Shown here: piece after piece, positions 18,633 to 25,738 of the stretch
Layout: each line of letters starts with the position of its first letter
Position numbering within the stretch: position 1 is the first letter of the stretch
NCBI GenBank assembly: GCA_002454165.1
Contig: DKIG01000006.1
Span: forward strand, 93,878 to 138,671
Direction: 5' to 3'
DNA from: Gammaproteobacteria bacterium UBA6724
Lineage (GTDB): Bacteria; Pseudomonadota; Gammaproteobacteria; Pseudomonadales; Azotimanducaceae
DNA length: 44,794 nucleotides
Translations under genes and position numbers: made by a program
Notes under the pieces: generated by a model
The model's input: only the letters and a program-made list of their open reading frames with translations
The model's database searches: none
What the model was told of the DNA's origin: nothing

Positions 18633-19919
18633 ATGCTGGACCCCAAATTGCTCAGACAAGCGCTGGATGAGACCGCCGAGCGACTCCGTATTCGGGGCTT
18701 TAATCTGGATGTGGATGCTATTCGGTCCCTGGAGTCACAGCGCAAGGAAGTGCAGGTCGCTACCGAACAGTTGCAAGCCGAACGCAACCAGCATGCCAAA
18801 GCCATTGGCGAAGCAAGGTCCCGCGGTGAGGATATACAACCCTTGTTGAATCAGGATTCAACCCTGGACGAGCGTCTTACCACCGGGAAGCAGCAACTAC
18901 AGCAACTGCAAGTGGCGCTGAATGAACAGTTAATGGCGATACCCAATCTGCCAGATGAATCGGTTCTGGCAGGCACCAGTGAAGATGACAATCTTGAGGT
19001 GCGCAGATGGGGCGAGCTACCGGCATTCTCTTTTACACCAAATGATCATGTTGACCTGGCGGCACCTTCCGGTCTGATGAATTTTGAACAGGCAGCAAAG
19101 ATTGCTGGTGCCCGATTTGTCACCCTGCGCGGCGCCCTTGCCAGACTACATCGCGCCCTGGCGCAGTTCATGCTGGACCTGCACACAGGCGAACACGGTT
19201 ATGAGGAAGTCAATGTTCCCTGTATCGTCAACAGAGTGTCTTTGGAGGGTACAGGGCAACTGCCGAAGTTTGAGAAGGATCTCTTCAAGTTGATTGATGA
19301 CCGGGATTTCTACCTGGCGCCAACGGCGGAAGTACCGGTCACCAACCTGCTACGCAATGAGATAGTGGCGGCTGAGCAGCTACCAATCCATTATGTCTGC
19401 CATAGTCTCTGCTTCCGTAGCGAAGCCGGTGCCAGTGGTAAGGACACCCGCGGCATGATTCGCCATCACCAGTTTGAAAAGGTAGAACTTGTCCAGTGGG
19501 TCAGGCCGGCGGATTCCTGGCAAGCACTGGAGACCCTAACTGGTCATGCCGAGCAGATACTACAAAAACTGGGACTTGCCTATCGGGTCGTCACCCTCTG
19601 CGGTGGGGACCTGGGTTTTGCCGCCGCCAAGACCTATGACCTTGAAGTCTGGTTACCTGGACAACAGAAGTATCGAGAGGTGTCATCCTGTAGCAATTTC
19701 CTTGATTTCCAGGCACGCCGCATCCAGACAAGATGGCGTAACCCGGATACCGGCAAGCCTGAATTCCTGCATACGCTGAACGGCTCGGGTCTGGCAATTG
19801 GTCGCACCCTGATAGCAGTGTTGGAAAATTACCAGCAAGAAGATGGCAATGTGCGGCTACCAAAGGTATTAGCACCTTATATGGGTGGCGATACGCTGCT
19901 CAAATTCAACGCCGTCTGA
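18633..19919 (+). CDS. serS: Seryl-tRNA synthetase
   Basis: SerRS charges tRNA-Ser and, for selenocysteine, tRNA-Sec. The 428 residues comprise the N-terminal long antiparallel coiled coil (about residues 30-100) that grips the tRNA long arm and a class II catalytic core. The core includes motif 2 (CFRSEAGASGKDTRGMIRHH) and motif 3 (NGSGLAIGRTLIAVLENYQ). The serine-binding TAEVPVTNLLRNEI segment is intact. cysG starts 3 bp beyond its stop, so the two are in one operon. Confidence 0.97.
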   Translation: MLDPKLLRQALDETAERLRIRGFNLDVDAIRSLESQRKEVQVATEQLQAERNQHAKAIGEARSRGEDIQPLLNQDSTLDERLTTGKQQLQQLQVALNEQLMAIPNLPDESVLAGTSEDDNLEVRRWGELPAFSFTPNDHVDLAAPSGLMNFEQAAKIAGARFVTLRGALARLHRALAQFMLDLHTGEHGYEEVNVPCIVNRVSLEGTGQLPKFEKDLFKLIDDRDFYLAPTAEVPVTNLLRNEIVAAEQLPIHYVCHSLCFRSEAGASGKDTRGMIRHHQFEKVELVQWVRPADSWQALETLTGHAEQILQKLGLAYRVVTLCGGDLGFAAAKTYDLEVWLPGQQKYREVSSCSNFLDFQARRIQTRWRNPDTGKPEFLHTLNGSGLAIGRTLIAVLENYQQEDGNVRLPKVLAPYMGGDTLLKFNAV

Positions 19920-19922
19920 AAG

Positions 19923-21269
19923 ATGCGTTATCTACCGCTACACTTTGACCTGAAGGATCGGCAGGTGCTTGTGGTGGGGGGCGGGGAACTTGCCCGGCGC
20001 AAGGTTGATCTGCTGTTGAAGACCGAGGCGCGCATTCACCTGGTGGCGCCAGACATTGATGCTCGCTTACAGGAGCGTCTTGGGCAGGCACCACACCAAC
20101 TGACACTAGGTAAGTATCATAGCGCGCAAATTCGCGACTCTGCGCTGGTCATTGCCGCTACCTCCGAGCCCAGGGTGAACACTCAGGTGGCGGAAGATGC
20201 ACGAGCAAACAATATCCCAGTGAATGTAGTTGATGCGCCTGACCTTTGTACGGTGACCTTCCCAGCCATTCTTGACCGGGAACCGCTACTGATTTCCGTG
20301 GGCTCGGGCGCAACATCGCCGGTGCTGACAAGATATGTTCGGGAATTGATTGAGCAGGTCATCCCGGCTGCTTTTTCCGACCTGGCGAAGTATCTGGCAG
20401 GAAGGCGGGCGAGGCTCATACAAACACTGACTCAGGTCAAGCAACGCCGGCGCCAGATGGAGGACTTTCTGGATTCACCCGGTATGGCTTTGGCAATGCA
20501 GAGACAAGATGCCAAGGCTGACGACTATTTGTTTGCCACCAGTCCTGCGCCTGTAAGCGGCGAGGTGTACATGGTAGGGGCAGGGCCCGGGGATCCTGAC
20601 TTGTTGACATTGAAAGCCCTGCACCTGATGCAGAAGGCGGACATAGTACTGTACGACAATCTGGTGTCTCCCGGGGTTCTGGAGAGAACGAGACGAGATG
20701 CTACCCGGGAGTTCGTGGGCAAACGCAGTGGCAACCAGTCCACTCGGCAGGAAGACATCAACAATCTCCTGGTCCGATTGGCTAGGGAAGGGCATCGCGT
20801 CCTCAGGCTGAAGGGTGGCGACCCGTTGATTTTTGGCAGAATGGGGGAGGAAATCGCCGCTCTCATAGAGCACCAGATTCCATTCCAGATAGTCCCAGGT
20901 ATTACCGCCGCCAGCGGTTGTGCCGCCGCCGCAGGCATTCCCCTAACGCATCGCGATATGGCGCAAAGTGTCCGTATGCTCATGGGTCATCCCAGAGATG
21001 GGCAGGTAAATCTGCCCTGGAAAGAATTTTCGCACGACAATGAAACCCTGGTCTTTTACATGGGACTGGGCGGGTTGGCGACGATATGTCAACAACTATT
21101 GGCGCATGGTCGCGCTGCGGATACGCCAATAGCGGTTATTTCCAAAGGTACCAGGCCCGACCAGCAGATATTGAAGGCAACCCTGGAAACCATGCCCGGC
21201 TTGGTGGCACGCACACAAATCCAGACCCCCACCCTAATTATTGTGGGCGAGGTAGTTAACTTTCCATAG
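19923..21269 (+). CDS. cysG: Trifunctional siroheme synthase CysG
   Basis: CysG makes siroheme from uroporphyrinogen III by two SAM-dependent methylations, NAD-dependent dehydrogenation and iron chelation. The 448 residues show the N-terminal Rossmann dehydrogenase/ferrochelatase module (RQVLVVGGGELARRKVDLLL), a linker domain, and from about residue 217 the uroporphyrinogen methyltransferase (VYMVGAGPGDPDLLTLKALH, with PGITAASGCAAAAGIPLTHR later). It follows serS with almost no gap. Its product is the cofactor of the CysI-type reductase encoded elsewhere in this window. The catabolic island begins after this gene. Confidence 0.96.
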   Translation: MRYLPLHFDLKDRQVLVVGGGELARRKVDLLLKTEARIHLVAPDIDARLQERLGQAPHQLTLGKYHSAQIRDSALVIAATSEPRVNTQVAEDARANNIPVNVVDAPDLCTVTFPAILDREPLLISVGSGATSPVLTRYVRELIEQVIPAAFSDLAKYLAGRRARLIQTLTQVKQRRRQMEDFLDSPGMALAMQRQDAKADDYLFATSPAPVSGEVYMVGAGPGDPDLLTLKALHLMQKADIVLYDNLVSPGVLERTRRDATREFVGKRSGNQSTRQEDINNLLVRLAREGHRVLRLKGGDPLIFGRMGEEIAALIEHQIPFQIVPGITAASGCAAAAGIPLTHRDMAQSVRMLMGHPRDGQVNLPWKEFSHDNETLVFYMGLGGLATICQQLLAHGRAADTPIAVISKGTRPDQQILKATLETMPGLVARTQIQTPTLIIVGEVVNFP

Positions 21270-21471
21270 ACGCTCCCGGGTGTGAAAATTCAATGCGAAG
21301 TCTGGTTCTGGATTTTGTATCAGTTCGTTGTATTAACCAGTGCGGCGATATAGAGTGAATCCGCATCCTTGTGCGCAATCAGTAGTGATAAACCGCTTCG
21401 TGCCACACTGCGGTTCTTGCCAAAGCCTATAAGACCGTAAGTAGTAAGATCTCTGTGGTTGGTTCAACCAT

Positions 21472-22500
21472 TTATCTTTGGACTCTGCCAGATCCATCCC
21501 CACCCATTAGATTTAGAACCTCATCTTTACTGACCAGATTGAAATCCCCGGAAATACTGTGCTTGAGACAGCTCGCTGCAACCGCGAATTCAAGTGCTGT
21601 TTTGTTATCATCAAAATAGTGCATCCCAGCTATTAGGCCTGCGGCAAAGCTGTCGCCACCACCGACTCGATCAACTATGTCAGTAAGCTCGTAGTGCTTG
21701 GAGACGGCAAAACCGTCGCTACCGCGAAGGCATGCAGACCAGCCGTTTCTATTAGCATTGTGGCTCTCGCGGAGAGTGATAGCGATTGTCGACATCTGGG
21801 GATAGGCTTCAAGCACCTTGGCGGTCAAACGTTCGTACTTCGCGGTATCCAATTGACCTTGAGTCACATCTACATCAACCGAAATCCCAAGTGACTTTTG
21901 ACAATCTTCTTCGTTGGCGATGCCAAGGTGGACATACTGCACTAGGTCAGACATGACCTCCGATGCTACCTTGCCATACTTCCATAATTTGCTACGGAAG
22001 TTGAAGTCGCATGACACAGTGATCCCATTTTCAAATGCAAATCGACAGCCTTCAATTGAGAGATCAGCAGCAGATTGACTGAGTGCCGGTGTAATACCAG
22101 TGATGTGAAACCACTTACATCCTGAAAACACATGCCCCCAGTCCAAGTCGCCGAGCGCACACTCAGCGATGGAGGTATGACTTCTATCGTAAACAACCTT
22201 ACTTGAGCGCTGGTTTGCACCGGCCTCCAGAAAGTAAACCCCCATGCGATCACCGTTGCGTATTACGTGGTTAGTATTAACGTCCAAGCTTCGCAGTCGA
22301 CGAAGACATGCGTCTCCAATATCATTGTTTGGTAGCGCGGTTATGAAACCCGCATCAAGACCATAATTAGCTAAGGAAACGGCGACGTTGGATTCGCCAC
22401 CACCAAAAGTTGCTTCCAAGTGCGGCGACTGGAACAAGCGTTCGTGGCCTGGGGACTTTAGTCGGAGCATTATTTCTCCGAAAGTCATGTATTCCGACAT
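21472..22500 (-). CDS. kdgK: PfkB-family sugar kinase, probable 2-keto-3-deoxygluconate kinase
   Basis: KdgK phosphorylates 2-keto-3-deoxygluconate at C6 to KDPG, feeding Entner-Doudoroff aldolase. The 342 residues show the ribokinase/PfkB fold. The N-terminal substrate-binding glycines are in EATFGGGESNVAVSLANYG, and the anion-hole and catalytic Asp motif is VGGGDSFAAGLIAG near residue 279. The motif has Gly where the family usually has Ala (GAGD), a mild variation. It is three bases downstream of the KDPG aldolase gene, so the kinase-aldolase pair is coupled. The specificity is inferred from that neighbour; other 2-keto-3-deoxy acids are possible. Confidence 0.85.
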   Translation of the reverse strand: MSEYMTFGEIMLRLKSPGHERLFQSPHLEATFGGGESNVAVSLANYGLDAGFITALPNNDIGDACLRRLRSLDVNTNHVIRNGDRMGVYFLEAGANQRSSKVVYDRSHTSIAECALGDLDWGHVFSGCKWFHITGITPALSQSAADLSIEGCRFAFENGITVSCDFNFRSKLWKYGKVASEVMSDLVQYVHLGIANEEDCQKSLGISVDVDVTQGQLDTAKYERLTAKVLEAYPQMSTIAITLRESHNANRNGWSACLRGSDGFAVSKHYELTDIVDRVGGGDSFAAGLIAGMHYFDDNKTALEFAVAASCLKHSISGDFNLVSKDEVLNLMGGDGSGRVQR

Positions 22501-22503
22501 CTG

Positions 22504-23145
22504 CTACCCTCGTGTTTGGTTTGCAATGTGAACGGCTTCTGCGGCTAGAGCCGTAATCTTTTCGTAATCCTTCGCCTCAGTTGCCGCTGTTGGCGTAAGC
22601 CAACTTCCACCGCAGGCAAGCACGCAATCAAGCGCTAAGTAATCGCCGAGATTGCTCGCCGATACTCCGCCGGTTGGTATGAAGCGCATATTCGGTAGGA
22701 TGCTGTGTATTGCTTTGAGAGCAGGTGGACCACCAGCGGTGGATGCTGGGAAAAACTTCACGACGGAGACACTTAGCTCTTCCGCATGCATGGCCTCTGA
22801 GGGTGTCATGATCCCAGGAAACACAACGACACCGTGCCGTTTCGCCGTGTCAACTACACCGATGCTCAGCCCAGGCGAAACAATAAATTGAGCACCGCTA
22901 TCAATAGCAACGCTCGCCTGATAGGAATTCAAAATTGTACCGGCACCCACAATTACATTCGGCAGATCGCTGGCTATACGTTTCAGGCAGTCAAGGGCCT
23001 CATTGGTTCTAAATACAACTTCAATGACACTCAATCCACCGGATGACAATGCAACCGCGGTGTCCACCGCAACTCCAGGATCCTTTGCCTGTATCAGTGG
23101 AATTACAGGGCCACTGAACAGGCAGTTTTCAATATTATTTGTCAT
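22504..23145 (-). CDS. eda: 2-keto-3-deoxy-6-phosphogluconate (KDPG) aldolase family
   Basis: This class I aldolase of 213 residues cleaves KDPG (or KHG) to pyruvate and glyceraldehyde-3-phosphate. The Schiff-base Lys lies in VVKFFPAS near residue 130, the general-base Glu in SVIEVVFRTNEA, and the phosphate-binding GAGTIL and FIPTGGVSASN segments are present. It sits between the PLP-enzyme gene and the sugar kinase gene on the same strand with short gaps, indicating one operon. A second, distinct aldolase of the same superfamily is encoded at the other end of the island. Confidence 0.9.
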   Translation of the reverse strand: MTNNIENCLFSGPVIPLIQAKDPGVAVDTAVALSSGGLSVIEVVFRTNEALDCLKRIASDLPNVIVGAGTILNSYQASVAIDSGAQFIVSPGLSIGVVDTAKRHGVVVFPGIMTPSEAMHAEELSVSVVKFFPASTAGGPPALKAIHSILPNMRFIPTGGVSASNLGDYLALDCVLACGGSWLTPTAATEAKDYEKITALAAEAVHIANQTRG

Positions 23146-23169
23146 AAAATTGTGTCCGAATTTATGAAT

Positions 23170-24384
23170 TTAAAAAAAAGTTGGCCATCGATCCATTACA
23201 CAGAGATTGTCGTCGACAATTACAAATTCCCGCCATTTGTCGCAGGTAAGGCAAGGGTGCGAGGCACTGAAACCGATCATGTCACCAACTTTAAGATCGT
23301 CAGTGGATTTTGTGCGCATGAAAGTATGTTGATCCATTAGCTCAAACACTTCCCAGTGTTGAAGCGCAGGCTGTTGCGCGTCGCTGCCTATTCTGAAGCG
23401 CCACTCAGGAGAGGGGAGACCATCCGAGAAGCCGATATCACGCTTGCCCATAGCGATGATTGCCAACCCTTCTTCCGGGATTGATTGAACGTAAGCCACG
23501 ACTTCCAGACAGTTTTGCAGTTTGCCAGGCATTTTTCTCGCCGTAGTACTCCTATCAAGGACAGTATCCTGGAAGGCATCATACATACCCGTATCATGAA
23601 TCACGTAAGATCCCGGTCGAATAACGGGCACCACATTGTCTGGAAGATTTGATGTCGTGAATTGTTTTGTGACCTGGTCATACCAGGCTGAGCCAGCACC
23701 AGTCAGGATAATTTCATCGGTGTCAAAGGCATTTTGGGCGATGAGCGTCTTGGTCGTGTCAATCGCACGATTGAGGAGAGACGTGACATCAGACTCCGCA
23801 TCGCCGTTGTGAATGACCCCTTCGTAGACTTCAATACCTGCAAGCAGCAAGTTGTCGGACTTAGAAATAGCCGTCTCTATTGCAGATACTTCAGCAGTTG
23901 TACGACATCCTGTTCTACCGTGACCGACGCCGATTTCTATTAGTACCTGAATTTGCTGATTCTTGTTCTGGTAGAAGTTGGCCAGTTGCGTAACGTTGTC
24001 AATTGAATCAACGATGCAGTAGAACTCAATAGCATCTAGGTGCATGGACACGGTGGACATGTTTCCAAATCCGACAAGCTGGTTCGCAAGAATCACGCGC
24101 TCTACACCGTGATTGGCGGCAACAGTAACTTGTGCCGCGGTTGCCAGCGTCATAGCCCAGGCACCAGCATTGAGCTGCTTGTCGAAGATGGTCGGGCACA
24201 TTGTTGTCTTGCCGTGGGGCGATAGTTTTACACCATTGCTATCGGCGAATTCTTGCATCCAAGCAATGTTAGCGTTGAGCTTTGACAAAGAGAGGATTGC
24301 TGTTGGTAGGCAAATATCTCCAGAGAGTATACTCATGGTCCCGGAGCAAAGATCTCGTGTATATGAATTTGGCAGGTGGGTCAT
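23170..24384 (-). CDS. Zinc/PLP-dependent D-amino-acid (D-serine-type) dehydratase, possible D-hexosaminate dehydratase
   Basis: This is a fold-type III PLP enzyme of 404 residues in the D-threonine aldolase / eukaryotic-type D-serine dehydratase group. The PLP-binding Lys is in SPHGKTTMCP (K59), and the cofactor phosphate loop includes TGAGSAWYD. Near the C-terminus SHPCLTCDKWREF gives the His-x-Cys pair (H376, C378) that in D-serine dehydratases binds zinc; D-threonine aldolases have His-x-Asp there. This favours beta-elimination of water and ammonia from a D-3-hydroxy-2-amino acid. D-glucosaminate and D-galactosaminate have exactly that arrangement and would yield 2-keto-3-deoxy-hexonates, the substrates of the neighbouring kinases. 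That substrate is my inference; plain D-serine is the alternative. Confidence 0.8.
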   Translation of the reverse strand: MTHLPNSYTRDLCSGTMSILSGDICLPTAILSLSKLNANIAWMQEFADSNGVKLSPHGKTTMCPTIFDKQLNAGAWAMTLATAAQVTVAANHGVERVILANQLVGFGNMSTVSMHLDAIEFYCIVDSIDNVTQLANFYQNKNQQIQVLIEIGVGHGRTGCRTTAEVSAIETAISKSDNLLLAGIEVYEGVIHNGDAESDVTSLLNRAIDTTKTLIAQNAFDTDEIILTGAGSAWYDQVTKQFTTSNLPDNVVPVIRPGSYVIHDTGMYDAFQDTVLDRSTTARKMPGKLQNCLEVVAYVQSIPEEGLAIIAMGKRDIGFSDGLPSPEWRFRIGSDAQQPALQHWEVFELMDQHTFMRTKSTDDLKVGDMIGFSASHPCLTCDKWREFVIVDDNLCVMDRWPTFF

Positions 24385-24501
24385 TGACTAGGTCGTCCGA
24401 GTATAAAGTGGATTGCGCCAACGCGCATTTCGATATCTTAGTGGCACAAACCGAGCGACACCGATAGTTGTTTTTTCCATACCTCAATCAGAAATATAGA
24501 T

Positions 24502-24527
24502 GTATGAGATGAAACTATATATCATAC
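24502..24527. promoter_or_regulatory. Candidate RpiR operator in divergent promoter region
   Basis: This imperfect palindrome has arms gtatgagatg at 24502-24511 and tatatcatac at 24518-24527, with eight of ten positions complementary. It lies in the 233-bp AT-rich space between the divergent PLP-enzyme gene and the RpiR regulator gene. The right arm, read on the minus strand, is GTATGATATA, which occurs exactly at 25676 in front of the TonB-receptor gene. It is a candidate operator only. Confidence 0.4.
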
Positions 24528-24617
24528 CTAGTTTATCTATTTAGATTATTTCTAATACTCTTCCAGAAAGTAGAGTTAACCAGTATGCTTTGAGCTTAAA
24601 AGTACGCGAGACATTAA

Positions 24618-25484
24618 ATGACCTATCGTATTGACGTTGTTGCCAAAATTACCGAGAACTTTTCGCAACTCCGAAAAGCGGAGCAAAAAATCGCACAAAC
24701 GATTCTTGACGATCTCGATTTTGCATCTCGCGCTAGTATTTCGGAGTTATCCGCCAAAGCGGACGTTAGTGATGCAACGGTAACGCGTCTAGCAAAGGCG
24801 TTAGACTGCAAGAATGTGCGTGATTTGAAAATGCAACTTGCGAAGTCGGTTGCTGTCGGCGAACGATTCCTAACAGACGTTCCTACCAAACCCACCGGGA
24901 TTAACGGTGTTTACGAAGCCATCCATCGGTCATTAAAACTAAATGCCGATCTCATCACTCAGGACATGCTGGATGAATGTTTGCGGTTATTCACGGTCGC
25001 AAACCAAGTACTGATATTTGGTGTTGGCGGATCAAGCACGATAATGGCTATAGAACTGCAATATCGTCTATTTAGGCTAGGCGTAGTGGCAACAGCTTAC
25101 TCGGATCCTCTACTTATGCGTATGACAGCGTCAACAGTTAAGAAGAAAGATTTAGTAATTGGTATTTCAATGAGTGGTAGTAGCCCTGATGTTTGCGAAG
25201 CCGCCGAAATTGCCGCCCAGTATGGCGCATCTGTTATCTCCATAACGCGTGCTAAGACGCCGCTCGCTAAGATAGCTCAAATTAACTTGCCCTTCAAAAT
25301 TCGTGAAGACGATTACATTTTCAAACCGACAGCAGCACGTTACGTCATGCTTGCTGTGATTGACGTACTTGTCACGGAGATTGCGGTCAGAAATCGTCGA
25401 AAAACACGCGAGAATTTAAGGCGGCTGAAGCAGATGGTTGATCAGCACCGACAGGGCCACGCGCGCCTGCCTCTTGGGGACTAA
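24618..25484 (+). CDS. RpiR/MurR/HexR-family transcriptional regulator
   Basis: This 288-residue regulator has an N-terminal RpiR helix-turn-helix domain (about residues 1-77; RASISELSAKADVSDATVTRLAKA is the HTH) and a C-terminal SIS domain that binds a phosphorylated sugar (LIFGVGGSSTIMAIELQYRL, then a VIGISMSGSSPDVCEAAE loop). Members such as HexR respond to KDPG. Here KDPG or KDPGal, made by the two kinases in the island, would be the natural effectors. It is transcribed away from the PLP-enzyme/aldolase/kinase operon and towards the receptor gene, so it probably controls both. Effector and targets are inferred. Confidence 0.88.
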   Translation: MTYRIDVVAKITENFSQLRKAEQKIAQTILDDLDFASRASISELSAKADVSDATVTRLAKALDCKNVRDLKMQLAKSVAVGERFLTDVPTKPTGINGVYEAIHRSLKLNADLITQDMLDECLRLFTVANQVLIFGVGGSSTIMAIELQYRLFRLGVVATAYSDPLLMRMTASTVKKKDLVIGISMSGSSPDVCEAAEIAAQYGASVISITRAKTPLAKIAQINLPFKIREDDYIFKPTAARYVMLAVIDVLVTEIAVRNRRKTRENLRRLKQMVDQHRQGHARLPLGD

Positions 25485-25657
25485 CCCGGCATTAACTGCA
25501 AACCGCGGCGGCACCGATTGTGATCTTCAATTCAACCCAGGAATGCCTCAAAGCAGACCCTCTCATAACTACCGATACAGAGCCCCAGTTCGTCAAATAA
25601 GGCTGCAATTGGGCAACATTGGGCTCAAATTAATTCTGAAAATTTCTTACAAAGTGG

Positions 25658-25687
25658 TTGCTTTGTTTGACTCCTGTATGATATAAA
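25658..25687 (+). promoter_or_regulatory. Candidate promoter of the TonB-receptor gene with overlapping operator-like motif
   Basis: A -35-like TTGCTT (25658-25663) and a -10-like TATAAA (25682-25687) are 18 bases apart. GTATGATATA (25676-25685), identical to the arm of the palindrome in the divergent region, overlaps the -10, a position suited to repression. It is a pattern match only. Confidence 0.35.
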
Positions 25688-25707
25688 CTCTTTTAATTAG
25701 TATTTTA

Positions 25708-25720
25708 GTATGATAGTTTC
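25708..25720 (+). promoter_or_regulatory. Third copy of operator-like GTATGATA motif
   Basis: GTATGATAGTTTC lies 18 bases before the start codon of the receptor gene. It shares GTATGATA and the following GTTT with the minus-strand sequence at 24527-24512, where three extra bases separate the two parts. It is a possible regulator half-site; the AT-rich setting makes chance matches possible. Confidence 0.3.
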
Positions 25721-25738
25721 TTACTGGAGGGGATGATC

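Noticed and set aside
21391..21415. 6-bp stem-loop (aaccgc/gcggtt) after cysG as terminator
   Set aside because: The stem is short, the loop is long and no T-run follows; it is not better than chance.
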